This document shows, one piece after another, positions 11,532-21,444 of a stretch of 64,000 nt of DNA (positions are counted from its first letter, which is position 1; every line of letters begins with the position of its first letter). Origin of the DNA: Hippasteria phrygiana (Eukaryota > Echinodermata > Asteroidea > Valvatida > Goniasteridae); the NCBI GenBank assembly GCA_037893225.1, contig JAZGUH010000199.1:1240001-1304000 (forward strand). The letters are read 5' to 3'. The notes beneath the pieces are model-generated. The model did not search any database, was not told where the DNA came from, and saw nothing but the letters and a program-made list of their open reading frames with translations. The position numbers and the translations under genes are program-made.

Positions 11532-12153
11532 CCAGGGGCCAATTTCATCAAGCTGTTAAGCACAACAATTTGCTTAGCATGCAAATGCTTTCTTGATAAA
11601 AACTGGATTACCAACCAGATTTCTATGTGTGGAATATTGCTTTTGACTGGCATTAACCCTAACCCCCTAGACCCTTTTTGCTAGGAACCATCCTCACTCC
11701 TCCAAAATCCTCCGATTACCCTGCCCCAAAAAATGCATTCATCCTCAATCCTGCAAAATCCTCATGTGCTTTTAAAGACCGTTCATCCTCAATCCTCCAA
11801 AATCCTCTGCTTGAAACACCATTCATCCTCAATCCTCCAAAATCCTCTTTTACAAAAAATACCATTCATCCTCAATCCTCCAAAATCCTCCTTGCTTGAA
11901 ACACCATTCATCCTCAATCCGCCAAAATCCTCTCTTTTTAAAAATACCATTCATCCTCAATCCTCCAAAATCCTCCAAAACTGCAAGGAGGATTTTGGAG
12001 GATTGAGGTGGGTTTAGGGTTAAGCTGTTGTTTGCTTTAATAGCATAAAAATTACATGGACTTTTGACTGGTAGCCTGTTTTTACTATTCAGCAAGACAT
12101 TTTCATGCTAAGCAAATGTTTGTGCTTAACAGCTCTATGAAATTGGCCCCTGG
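11532..12153. mobile_element. Inverted-repeat element CCAGGGGCCAATTTCAT, interrupted
   Basis: CCAGGGGCCAATTTCAT at 11532 is matched exactly by ATGAAATTGGCCCCTGG ending at 12153. Subterminal AGCTGTTAAGCACAA and GTGCTTAACAGCT, and GCTTAGCATG and CATGCTAAGC, also mirror. Related copies occur at 32364-32626, 51143-51290 and 58740-58962. A second element (11657-12019) sits in its middle. Confidence 0.75.
11657..12019. mobile_element. TTAA-flanked CCTCCAAAATCCT element, nested
   Basis: Lies between TTAA 11653-11656 and TTAA 12020-12023, begins CCCTAACCCC and ends GGTTTAGGG. The interior is a string of TCAATCCTCCAAAATCCTC motifs, at first a tandem of about 50-60 bp units (CATTCATCCTCAATCC repeated five times), then the inverse AGGATTTTGGAGG. 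Flanking bases join cleanly into the host element (GGCA-TTAA-GCTG). Family members: 18000, 21997, 31915 and 46943. Confidence 0.75.
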
Positions 12154-12677
12154 GCTTCACTTAAATGTTTACATGGCCAGAGGTCGAAATTGGACACAAA
12201 AGGTAGGGCTGTTCATTTCTGAATAATTTAAAGTATTCGATTATTCGAAACTGGGTTTGACTGAATGGTTGAATATTCGGTACTCTTCGATCCAGTTTTT
12301 CATGCGCAGCTGCAACTGCATGCCGCGCCGGTAAAAAGTTGCACGCAAATAGCACGTTGGTGTTTTACGTGGGGCGATCGATATTATGGACCGCCCGATC
12401 GACATTTTTTTGCATGCGACTGTATAATTACGGGTAGGTATGACTTTCTGATAACAAGAAACCAAACTCCCGCCTGCGTTTTTGCCCGTTATTATTTCTA
12501 TAAGTGTCAAAGAGGTTTCCATAAAAAGTTACAATCGCCAAAAATGCGTCATTTGAAATGATACAACACCTGAATAAATCCCCGCCATCCGATTGGTGGA
12601 TCGTCGATCACGTGCATTGAATTATGCGACCCATCACACGACGCGAACCCACACCGCCCAAAACGTTCTATCACATG

Positions 12678-12753
12678 GTTCTATCAAACGGTGCGCGCGC
12701 ATTGATAGAACCGAAGTTCTATCAAACGGTGCGCGTGCATTGATAGAACCGAA
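12678..12753. repeat. Two tandem 38-bp hairpin units
   Basis: Each unit begins GTTCTATCAAACGGTGCGCG and ends ATTGATAGAACCGAA, so its ends pair (GTTCTATCAA with TTGATAGAAC) around a G/C-rich loop. The second unit follows the first directly with one base change. They sit 68 bp before the ATG of a decayed coding fragment. Confidence 0.8.
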
Positions 12754-12820
12754 AGAACTTCCCTAATTTCACGGTCACTATATATTAGTGGCGCTACAAC
12801 AGGGCTGTCATTCACACAAC

Positions 12821-13115
12821 ATGGCGGCCGAGTTTCCCGAACTGCCGCGGTTAGTTCTCCTAACAGACGACGAAATATTGGATCTCGTAGGCGATGCTGA
12901 CGCTCCAAATACAAAGAGACAAATCAAATACAACATGTAGGCCTATGCAGTGAAACGATTAGATGAATTTGCAAGACACGCAGGAACAACAATTAGAAGC
13001 TTTAACTGATTTGGAACTCGACGGTTTTATGCGGGACTGAGAAGGTAAACGGCACGTTGTAACGTTACACAAAGAAATCCATGCATGCAATCTGTCGGAT
13101 TTATTCAGGCGTTGT
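12821..13115 (+). pseudogene. Decayed N-terminus of a Crypton/KCTD1-type tyrosine recombinase protein
   Basis: From ATG 12821 the frame reads MAAEFPELPRLVLLTDDEIL and then DLVGDADAPNTKRQIKY before a stop at 12938. Downstream, in other frames, LEALTDLELDGFMRD and, after a further shift, NGTL and YTKKSMHAI appear in the order expected for the helical N-terminal domain of Crypton-like elements and domesticated relatives. This pattern (a DADA.NT..I segment, then EL...L..F, then a basic G.LY.KKS.. segment) is known from that family. Seen: at least one stop and two frameshifts. Inferred: family membership; a profile search would settle it. It lies inside the insertion that splits the hAT-like MITE. 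Confidence 0.5.
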
Positions 13116-13120
13116 ATAAA

Positions 13121-13284
13121 ACAAATAATGAATGTTTCACATTCGTGCAATGGTAAGAATAATTTCATTCGGTGACAGATGGAATGTCCCATTCCACTCG
13201 GATTCGCCTCGTGGAATGGAACATGCCATCTGTCACCTCATGAAATTATTCTTACCATCGCACTCATAAACATTCATTATTTGT
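13121..13284. mobile_element. Foldback repeat, about 70-bp arms
   Basis: The arms ACAAATAATGAATGTT, GCAATGGTAAGAATAATTTC, GTGACAGATGG and CCATTCCAC on the left recur in mirror order on the right (GTGGAATGG, CCATCTGTCAC, GAAATTATTCTTACCATCGC, AACATTCATTATTTGT). A 13-base loop lies at about 13199-13211. Confidence 0.8.
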
Positions 13285-13579
13285 ATACTGCTAAAGCACG
13301 GTAACTTTTCTATACCTTCCTACTATTATAACTATCACAGCCTATCAAAAAATCTAACCACCAACTCTCGGTCTCACAGCTTGTGTGTGTTTCAACCTGT
13401 CACTTGATATGTTTTGATATATGGGGTAGTCGGCTTCAGTTTGGCACCGAGAGAGGGAGGGTTCAAATAGTATCAGTCATATCTGTACGTGCGTATTTGT
13501 TTTCAAAATATTCAAACCGATAAAAAAGGTATTCAGATATTTGGTTTATTCGGGACAACCCTCAGAAAAGATTGGGGAA

Positions 13580-13718
13580 CAAGTGAAGACGTCAGGCGCA
13601 AAAGCCGCTAAACGCCACCTCCCAGAAAAAAAATGAGATAACGATATCAAGTGAAATCGTTATCTCATTTTTCTGGGAAGTGGCGTTTAGAGGCTTTTGC
13701 GCCTGAAGTCTTCAAGTG
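13580..13718. mobile_element. Foldback repeat, about 58-bp arms
   Basis: GTCAGGCGCAAAAGCC, CTAAACGCCACCTCCCAG and ATGAGATAACGAT on the left are mirrored on the right by ATCGTTATCTCAT, CTGGGAAGTGGCGTTTAG and GGCTTTTGCGCCTGA. The loop is about 10 bases. It starts 18 bp after the hAT-like MITE end. Confidence 0.8.
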
Positions 13719-14835
13719 TACTACTGGAGGACAATCAACATTGTTGTGGCACTTTTCAGCTTCTGGTCTGTCATATATCACACCAACTATAACAAGCATA
13801 TCGTTCAGACAATACTGCAAATGGTCAGAAAATATCTGATGTCCGACCTCTGCAGAACCGTAATTGCACAAGCGCTCGATGCGCAAATTATGTATTTGGT
13901 GTAGATTTACGCGTACAATGTACATGTACATTTCCCCCGCCCGATCAAGCCATCATCTGAAGATTTATTGCCGTGTCCTGAAGACACTGGCTCTATCTCT
14001 CTAAGCCTCGGTTCTCCAAGATGATGCCCCCGAGACACTGATCATCATCATCCTCCTCATCACCACGGAGCCCGCTGCTTCCCGCCGAGCTCCCGCAAAT
14101 TAAGAGGCTTAAGCCACGGCAAGTGACGCTTGAGAGGAACGACAGTTTTCCCGTTGCACATTTTGTCTGTGCAATAAGGACTGTGTATTCACACCATCTT
14201 GTCATCCCGCTTCACTATAGGGGGACCCACTGTCTGTGCGGTTATTACTAGTGCACAAATGTGGGTCATCAAATTCTTAAAGGGCAGCCCCGTCGGCGTA
14301 GTTCTCCTGGCCGTAATTTTGTTAGGTCACGGTGAAATGAAATCATTCCATCATCAATTTTGCATCTAATATTGGCAGCGTGAATAGCACGTTGGGAATC
14401 TTGATTAGGCAAAAAAAAAAATTGTTCACTTGACAAGTTGTGGAATTTCTATTGATAGAAAATCTGAGGCAGCAGAAGTACTAGCGGTGTATTCATCGAA
14501 TTGAACTTTACTTTGTCTTTTGTATATAAAATGCACATTGTCGCCCGCAGGTCAAATTCCATATATTATAATACTTTGTAAACACATGATTTATGTGTAC
14601 ATCATACAATCAAATACTTTTACTAAATGGAATACTAAATTATTACAAGGAAAAAGGTGATCGTTCATGATCATAAAAATGAAACAAAAAGTTCATCTAC
14701 ATGTATGGCCCAAAGAAACAACTTTTCCTAAAAGTATGCTCGCTTTCATAGTAAATTTAAATTCATGAAAAGTGTTACTGAATGTTTTCCTGAATTTTGA
14801 ATTTTACGTATTTATGTACGTGCACTGTATATATC
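13719..14835. other. Unassigned intron sequence
   Basis: No feature recognised. It includes CATCATCATC microsatellite-like sequence near 14042 and otherwise AT-rich sequence from 14340 on. Confidence 0.5.
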
Positions 14836-14995
14836 TCCGAGGACAAGAGAAGAAAGGAAACACAAAGAAACCTTTCAGTCCTCGAACGTAGAGTCTTTTG
14901 TTGAAATCGGTCCTCGAACGCAAGGATACGTGCTTAGTCTATGGGGGTTGGTTATATTAAAGGAACAATAGGAAACACAAAGCATTGTCCTCGGA
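14836..14995. mobile_element. MITE with TCCGAGGACAA ends, reverse copy
   Basis: Nearly identical to 3011-3170 read on the other strand, including the flank TACGTGCACTGTATATATC on one side and ATTGGGGAAGTACGAC on the other. The matching flanks show that the true ends lie a little outside the 11-bp inverted repeat. Confidence 0.75.
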
Positions 14996-15340
14996 CGTAT
15001 TGGGGAAGTACGACTATACCGTAACATATACACATTGTACGGTACCTGTGTACATAATGTAAAATTCACAAATGCATTATTTGTGCATTATTTTTTACAT
15101 GACATCTCATTTACGAAAAGTAGTGCTGAGGCTGAACTGTAGAACTGAGCAGAAATTTGCCGGACTGGACCGAGCCGAACAAAAATCGGTCCATTCGGCA
15201 TGTTCAGTTTTTACTTGTTTTATTACAAAGCCAGTCCTTTCCAGTGTTGTTGTTTTTTTTCTCAAACTGTACAGCTGCCTGTACAGCTGCCATTTCACTC
15301 CACAATGGAAGGCACAGAGATTTCTAACAAGTTCAAAAAA

Positions 15341-15448
15341 TTTCAAAGTGAACAAAGAAAACTGGCAGGAACGGGATTCGAACCTGTGACCTCCGGAGGT
15401 CGCAGGTTCGAATCCCACTCCTGCCAGTTTTCTTTGTTCACTTTGAAA
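15341..15448. repeat. 108-bp near-perfect palindrome carrying tRNA B-box-like sequence on both strands
   Basis: Two 54-bp arms meet at 15394/15395 with only three mismatches and no loop. Each arm contains GGTTCGAATCC (one on each strand), which fits the tRNA gene B-box consensus GGTTCGANTCC, next to GACCTCC. The outer arms read TTTCAAAGTGAACAAAGAAA and CTGGCAG. A second, more diverged copy is at 59846-59934. There is no A box at a suitable distance and no cloverleaf, so it is not a tRNA gene. Confidence 0.85.
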
Positions 15449-16187
15449 ATGTGTTCAAATTTAACTAGTCAGTTTCCCTTGTGGATTGTTTGACCAAGTT
15501 CAAAAATTGTGAAAAGTTACTGTAAGAAGTAAGCAAACAGGAAGTGTCCATCTCAGAACGTTTACACGCATCATATACATGTATGTACATTGTATGTCAC
15601 AAGTTACACAATATGAGACTGTCTGGGAGAGAGGCCATACAATGTAAATGACGCAAGGGCAGGCATTTTCCCATTGCGGGAAAATCCCCTCGTGCACGAA
15701 CTTCCTGAACTCTGTGGGACCCAAAATTAAGGGTAGACTTGCAGCACTAACAAGAAGAGGATATGATGACAGGAATACTGTACCTCTGCCGGGGCTCAAT
15801 CCAGCAGGTCTAAGGGTGAGAGGTGCATGTTGGCATTGGACCGCACTGCAAGGTTTCATCAAGCTCACAGTCACCCCTGATTGAACCATGACCAATTCCT
15901 GCCCCATCCCTCCTCCTCTCCCCAAGGTCACTCTCGCCTGAAGCACTGGTGACCTACAATGTACATACGTTTGCATTGTGGGGGGGGGGGGGGGGGGGGG
16001 AGGGTTTTCAAGGTTTTGTAATAATGACTATAGAACCTTTTGAGTACATGTACTGAAATACCAGTGAAAAACCTATTGCAGTACCTCAGTGTCCCAATAC
16101 TGCTTTAAATTTCAGAAATTGGAAAAAGTATGCGACTAAATTCAATTCAGTCATTTTAGATACCTTCAAAACATATCAATATTAAAC
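15449..16187. other. Unassigned intron sequence with G run
   Basis: Holds a 21-base G run (15980-16000). A 158-codon minus-strand open frame (15500-15976) and an overlapping 78-codon plus-strand frame show no recognisable domain; I do not call a gene. Confidence 0.5.
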
Positions 16188-16189
16188 GT

Positions 16190-16545
16190 AGTGTACATGA
16201 TTGGTCATTGTTGCAATTTTCAGAAATGGGCGGATTTGGGGGTTAGTATTTTATAGGAAATATCGTTCCACTGACCTGTTCAAAGTTTTGCGTTGTTGGA
16301 TGGCGGAAAAAAACGAGAGAAAAACGGCTCTCGTTTTCAATTGTTGGGCGGATGATAGCATTTACATGTAGTCAAGGCGCGCGTGGCTACCTGGACGCGT
16401 GACACGCCCCGAATGCCAGCATGTCCGGGGTGCGCCACTCGTCTGGGTAGCCACGCGCGCCTTGACTAAAGGCTACAGGGCAGTTTTCTTAACGATTTCC
16501 AGAGGAAATCGTTGAAAAACGATATAAATTTCCACTTTTTTTTTT
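16190..16545. mobile_element. Interspersed repeat K2 with a 100-bp internal palindrome
   Basis: Reverse-orientation partner of 52380-52742: shared blocks include CATGATTGGTCATTGTTGCA, ATGGGCGGATTTGGGGG, CACTGACCTGTTCAAAGTTT and TTTCCAGAGGAAATCGTT. The internal palindrome (16369-16468) starts TAGTCAAGGCGCGCGTGGCT and ends with its reverse complement. Both copies carry it at the same place, so the palindrome belongs to the element. Confidence 0.7.
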
Positions 16546-16859
16546 TAACTGTTAGCCTTTAATACTGTGGCGATTGTGCAGTGTAGGGTCCCTAAAGTTT
16601 TGATCAAATTAGAGTCGAGGGTATTTTTTCTCATTCCAAAATGACTTTTTTAAAACCTAAAGCAGACTTATCTTTATTCTATTGACATAATTTTTTTGAA
16701 TTTTGAACAGTTTGCAATTTTCTTACGCGCTTTATGGCAGTTGCCATGCGAATCAATGCGGTTTTGCATGTTGACTGTGCGTCGCGGTGATCGCCATCTT
16801 TATTTTTCCATTGCGTTTTGTCGTCTTCATCGTCACTTTACCCCAAAATTTCCCTCATA

Positions 16860-17453
16860 AGCCGTGTCCGCACTGGACTTTTTTTGAAAGGTTTTACCGA
16901 GACGATGGTAAAATGAACAATGGTCAAATGTGACCTCTGTCCGCACTTGGACTTTCGACACGGGAACATTTCTACATTGACCCGATTGACCCAAAGCGCG
17001 CACGCCTTTTCATTCTTCCGGCTGATGTGTACATGTAGGCCTGCGTATTTTCAACAATGGCTGATACCGCCGGGAAGAAGCAAGCCGCCGTTTCCAGCAA
17101 GAACAAAAAGCCAGCAAAAAAGCGCCGAAACTGGTCTCACGAGGAGACTCGTAAAACAATTCAAAGCGCATGCGTGGTGTCCCTGTGTAGCATGACCTCG
17201 CGCTCGGGCCAGATGTACGCTTTCCTGAGCCGCTTTTACCATGCTTTTACCGACTCGCACTGGACTTATCATCTCGGGAAAAGTTACCTGGTCAGTTTTC
17301 CTGGGCAGCAGTTGCCCAGTAGAAGTAACCGTTGGACTCGGGGAAAAGTAACTGAGAGGAAAATGTCCCAGGCTGTCCGCACTGAACTTAAAATGGGAAA
17401 AGTACCCATCGTCTTGGTAAGCTTTACCAAAAAACGTCCAGTGCGGACAGAGC
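16860..17453 (+). mobile_element. Element with GCCGTGTCCGCACTGGACT ends, nested in repeat R
   Basis: Left end AAGCCGTGTCCGCACTGGAC and right end GTCCAGTGCGGACAGAGCTT are inverted repeats; the similarity extends inward (TTTACC..GACGATGG). The same ends bound 30571-31206. The element carries a short coding remnant (17057-17160). Its insertion point is shown by the interrupted host repeat. The target duplication is not clear. Confidence 0.7.
17057..17160 (+). pseudogene. Coding remnant, start of a Myb/SANT-like protein
   Basis: From ATG 17057 the frame reads MADTAGKKQAAVSSKNKKPA and then KKRRNWSHEETRKTI. A lysine-rich lead followed by W..EET... is the usual beginning of a Myb/SANT-like (trihelix) DNA-binding domain. 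Proteins of this type accompany PIF/Harbinger and some other DNA transposons, and also occur as host transcription regulators. The frame stays open to 17458 but after the ETRK motif the residues look like transposon end sequence, so only a first-exon-like piece is preserved. Confidence 0.45.
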
Positions 17454-17999
17454 TTTAAACTACATGTGAAACCCTGCCCTTGGTTTGTAATGTCGCTTTT
17501 TTCATGTAGTTTGGTAATTCCAATAACCTAAAAGTGGATTTTTGTTCCCTTTTTTGGTTCACGACACAATCGCCAATACTGTACTGGGACAGGTACAAAA
17601 TGTACATGTATGTTGCATGAGAGCACCCTGTACATGTTTTCCAAACTGTATGTTCACCCCCTATATTTAGAAATTAGACATGACTCACTCAGTATGGCTT
17701 TTCTCCAAAGACCAACCCCAGACTGGAATGGTCAGTGTCAGTTCAGGGTTAGTTCAAGGCAGACAGGGGTTGAGTCAGGACACTGAACTGCGTCTGGGTC
17801 TGCTTTGAGGGCGTCTAGGGTTGGAGTAAGCACAGAATCCAGGAAATCAGGGCCTGTTCCAGGGCTAAGATTTCTCTGGATTTTTCCTGATTGCAGGATT
17901 TTTGGTGAGACCGTCTTCCAGATTTCCGGAAGATTGTTTGTCCTGAAATTGTTTTTATCATTCCAAAATGACCTCTGCAACCTGAAAGTGTTCTTTTAA

Positions 18000-18257
18000 C
18001 CCTAACCTACACATGTACCTGAATCCATCAAAATCGATAACCCTGTTTTGGAGGATTTCGGCGGATTCAGGATACCTCCATATTGAAACCTGTGGGATTT
18101 TGATGGATTGAAGATTGTAAGCCTAGCGGTACTGCAGGATTTGGATGGATTCAGGATACCTCCATATTGAGCAGTCACCAAAACCAACTTTTTGTGCATG
18201 ACAAAATAGGTGGATTTTGGCGGATTCAGGATACTTTCTAGTAAAGTTACCCAAGGG
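18000..18257. mobile_element. TTAA-flanked element related to the CCTCCAAAATCC family
   Basis: Lies between TTAA 17996-17999 and TTAA 18258-18261 and begins CCCTAACC. The interior repeats GGATTCAGGATACCTCCATA twice and GGATTTNGNTGGATTNAG several times, the same kind of oligomer seen at 11657 and 31915 but diverged. Confidence 0.65.
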
Positions 18258-18261
18258 TTAA

Positions 18262-19799
18262 TCTTAATGACCCTATTTTTGGCAATTCTGAACCGTATCT
18301 TTTGGTAAAAAATTTGTGTTTTTCTTGTGCATTTTCCAGTAACGCCATACAAATTAAATGCCTCTGAATCTTTCGTGGATTTTTCATTTTCTTCAAATCT
18401 AACCCTTGTTCTTCTCAGCTTAGTTATTTTTGCTTAGTAATTATATTTGCTTCTTTTCCAAGAATTGCATGATGCGTCAGGGTGAACGAACCAAGTTAAA
18501 ATGCGCAAATCGGACTCGCTCCTTGCCTTCACGCGAGCCTGGGGTAATAGGAGTGACTGAAGACCGACGCCACACCGACGAGAAATTCTATGAAGATTTC
18601 ACCAATTAATTCACTGAACAGGCTTATTCTCATGTGTCAGGATCATTGTTCGGTTTGGCGTGCGACTGTGCAGCGAACCCGTGATTCACCCGATTATTTT
18701 CTCATGCTAGAAGAGCAGATTAAGCAATCACTTACAGGGGAATCAATTAGGGGGAAAATGACGCCAACCTGGTATATCATGTCCGTTGCTCAATGCTGTG
18801 CAGGCAGACAGGCAGGCGTACCTGTACATGTACATGAGTACACGTAAAGCACTTTGCAAATTAGATTTGTTGTTGAAGTGCAAAGTACGGAAGAAAAAAA
18901 CCCCAGAATAAGCCAGTTCGGTCATTCAACTGCGCATGTGTACAATCACATTTTATCCCGAATGACCCGCGTGACCTAACGCGCGCGTGTGAACGCAAAA
19001 GGTGGTCGCACAATGCGCACGTGTTAAATTCAAGCGTCTGTATTGATTTCATGGACGAAACAGCAAACAGTTGGCTCTGTGAAGTGTTGCGCACGGTTTT
19101 TTTCAGGGAATTGGCAAACTTTAAATAGTTGTTGTGGAGTCGGCAAGTTCCAGGCAGTGCCTGGAATGTGCTTCAAGGAGTTGACTCCTCAAAAAAATGG
19201 ATATAAGCAGTTCTGATTCTAATATTAGGCTCCTGCACGCAATCGCCCAAGCCTGCTGAGTTCCGACCGCCCGCGCGGTGATAAACGGGACAGTTGCAGT
19301 GCAACCTGCAGTCTGCCATGAATGTCTAGAATGCTCAGAAATCTTCCTCTGAGGTTTGCTGTACTCTGGATCCATGTAGAATCCCCCCCGCTGCTGCTCT
19401 GCATCTGTGGCATGAAACTTTTGGGAATTAATTACTGGGAAAAGGTCACTGTGTCATCAGATGACACGCCTCACTGGAATAGCGGAATGGGTTGTGGGAC
19501 GGTGAATTCATGTGTTAAATCATGTCACATCTGTAGGCATGAAATGTATCTAGGAGAAGATCGGGCGTTGGATGGATGTGATTATCACATTACGGGTTTT
19601 GGACGTGATGATGCGAGATGAGATCACATCCCAGAATGAGTGATCACTTGCTGAGAAGTTTATAGAAACAAGAAAAGCATGTGCTGTGTACTGCCTTGCT
19701 CAAGGACACAAATAAGGGGGGGAGATATGTGTACATGTACATGTAGATCCATGGTTTGACTGTAATTCAAAAGGCCTTTTTTTAAGTTCACCCCAAAAC
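18262..19799. other. Mostly unassigned; half of an AATAAGCCAGTTCGG element
   Basis: AATAAGCCAGTTCGG at 18907 followed by TTCAACTGCGCATGTG, TTTATCCCGAATGACCCGCG and TGACCTAACGCG matches 47349-47543 read from its right end; the other terminus is not found nearby, so the copy is truncated. The rest shows no gene or repeat I can name. Confidence 0.5.
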
Positions 19800-19803
19800 G
19801 AGG

Positions 19804-20288
19804 CTAAATCCACTTGAGGTACAGAGAGCTCTCCAAAAAGAAAAGAATCAAATGTATACAAGAGGAAGGTCCTACAATGCTCCAATTTTTCACACCACCT
19901 ACATGTAGGGAGTTAGGATTAATATTCCTCTTGAAGCAGGAAAGATCGTAAGATGAAGGGAAACATGCACCAGGCAGAGAATTCCATAGAGATATAGAAC
20001 GAGGGGAAAAAGCTATTGGCATAGCTTTTGGTTCTACATCTGGGTACTACAGCTACATGTAGCTGGAGTATGTTGATGGGAACAGGTGGGAGAAAAAGTT
20101 TCACGCTCAAAAACCTTAACTGGAGGAACCAAGCTGGACAAGCTGGTGGAACATTTACCATGAAAATACCTGTAGAACAGACTAAGAGTAGCAACAGATC
20201 TCCGGTGAGAGAGTGATTGTAAGGATGAGCCCAACTCTTCTCCAACCAAATTAACAACGCGCTTCTGTACTCTGTCTGCACTAGACAA
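19804..20288 (-). pseudogene. Non-LTR retrotransposon reverse transcriptase C-terminal tail, frameshifted
   Basis: Minus-strand reading gives DRVQKRVVNLVGEE, then SLSHRRSVATLSLFYRYFHG and SSLVPP, then in the next frame VVPRCRTKSYANSFFP, and in a third frame SISLWNSLPGACFPSSYDLS and CFKRNI. This order (DR.Q.R...L, SL.HRR....L.LFYR, then RT.S...SFFP....WN.LP, then FK..) is the standard C-terminus of CR1/L2/jockey-type LINE reverse transcriptases. At least two frameshifts show it is dead. Only the 3' end is present, as expected for 5'-truncated LINE copies. Confidence 0.8.
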
Positions 20289-20344
20289 AGCTCAGGGTTG
20301 ACACAGGGTTAAAAACAAGTGACATTTCACGTGACACTTTTTAA

Positions 20345-20528
20345 CCAGTTCGCGTCGGATGACATGTATACATGCACTCGAGCGAGAACGGGACCCAGCG
20401 GAAATATCTGTCAGCAACCGGCTCGCAGTGAGCGAGGCCGGAAATATCAGGGTGTGTGCTACCCGCAGATGACGGCCTGAATCCGTCTGGCACCCAGGCT
20501 CGTGAAAAAAAATCCCGGCGTGAACTGG
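20345..20528. mobile_element. TTAA-flanked MITE with CCAGTTC ends
   Basis: A 184-bp unit between TTAA 20341-20344 and TTAA 20529-20532. Ends are CCAGTTCGCGTC and GGCGTGAACTGG. The interior has GGCTCGCAGTGAGCGAGGCC, a short palindrome. Distinct family from the CCCCTTG MITEs, with the same target. Confidence 0.7.
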
Positions 20529-20790
20529 TTAACCCCACGTCAACCCCAGGACAGGATTTATTCCGGGTTTGAACTCAACCCTGTTCCAGACAAGGGTTGT
20601 GATTTCTCGCCTGGTTTGAAAACAGTAGTTTGAAATGAGCAGGGGTGAGTTCACCCAGGCATAACTTCAACATGGGTTGAGACCCAAAAGTTTGAAAGGC
20701 CTGAATTCTGAAGACTCTGTCATAGGGAAGGTGTATTCAGACGGATTCAAGACAAGGGGCCAGTGTCATAGTGTACACATACATTATGTA
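20529..20790. other. Unassigned intron sequence
   Basis: AACCCC and GGGTTGA motifs recur in both orientations (20530-20680) but I see no clear element borders. Confidence 0.4.
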
Positions 20791-20943
20791 TTTACTGCTT
20801 CGAGTGGTGTAGTAAAACTAGCCTCCCGAGGTGATCCATTGAGCATTCTATTTTCCCGAGGCGAAGCCGAGGGAAAATAGAATGCTCCATGGATCACCTC
20901 GGGAGGCTAGTTTTACCACACCACGAGATAAAAGCAGTAAATA
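20791..20943. mobile_element. 153-bp foldback
   Basis: Arms TTTACTGCTTCGAGTGGTG, AGTAAAACTAGCCTCCCGAG, GTGATCCATTGAGCATTCTA and TTTTCCCGAGGC are mirrored almost perfectly on the right. The loop is only a few bases, around GAAGC at 20861-20868. Few mismatches suggest recent age or active repair between arms. Confidence 0.85.
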
Positions 20944-20948
20944 TTTGT

Positions 20949-21419
20949 TTTATAACACCTCACCCACAGATTCTGCTTGATTTTAAAATGTTAACATTAT
21001 TTAAATCTAAATACAGTTAAAATGGACTTCTATTTCAATACAAAATTAGTGGAAAATTTATTTGCTCATTTCAAAACCACCCCTTAACGAAATGTTTGAA
21101 CCCAGCTCTGTAGCGCTGGCACTTTGGAACAATACGCGCAATGCTCAACGCGCACCGCGCACACCCCCATGCATCTGCACACAAATACCGCGCCATGGGT
21201 ATAGTGCTTTGGTTGCTAATGGTATAGTACTTTGGTTGCTAATGGTATAGTACTTTGGTTGCTAATGGTATAGTACTTTGGTTGCTAATGGTATAGTACT
21301 TTGGTTGCTACGGGTATAGTACTTTTGGCCGTGCACAGGAAGATAGCAAAAATAGAAAATGCCATGTGACTCGCTCTCGGCCAATCAAGACACAGAATCT
21401 GTGAATGAGGTGTTATAAA
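20949..21419. mobile_element. MITE with TTATAACACCTCA ends and 23-bp internal tandem
   Basis: Left TTATAACACCTCACCCACAG is mirrored on the right by GTGAATGAGGTGTTATAA; ATTCTG and CAGAAT continue the match. Inside, GGTATAGTACTTTGG plus TTGCTAAT forms a 23-bp unit repeated about 5.6 times (21198-21326). The element directly follows the foldback at 20791-20943, and the two may form one composite. Confidence 0.75.
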
Positions 21420-21444
21420 GTTGCTTATCACATGATTTGCTTAA

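Larger units (their letters stand above)
12204..13562. mobile_element. hAT-like MITE (TAGGGCTGT family) split by an insertion
   Basis: The 5' part (12204-12555) starts TAGGGCTGTTCATTTCTGAA and contains the family blocks TGCAACTGCATGCC, AAAAAGTTGCACGC and GATCGATATTATGG. The 3' part (about 13470-13562) has the family end with ATATTCAAACCG, AAAAAGGTATTCAG and GGGACAACCCT. The roughly 900 bp between holds unrelated sequence, described separately. Flanks ACAAAAGG and CAGAAAAG are only a weak match as a target duplication. Confidence 0.65.
16567..17580. mobile_element. Interspersed repeat R, copy 2, split by insertion
   Basis: Starts TGGCGATTGTGCAGTGTAGG and ends at GACACAATCGCCA. The blocks are those of copy 1 (983-1376) up to CCCTCAT at 16858. 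Similarity resumes at about 17466 with GAAACCCTGCCC and continues through ATAACCTAAAAGTGG and TTTTTGTTCCC. The interval between is the separate element at 16860-17453. Confidence 0.7.

Noticed and set aside
15361..15430. tRNA gene with GGTTCGAATCC
   Set aside because: The match lies in a loop-free palindrome with no A box; no acceptor stem.
15500..15976. 158-codon minus-strand open frame
   Set aside because: No domain recognised, overlaps a plus-strand frame, no supporting splice or start context; likely chance.
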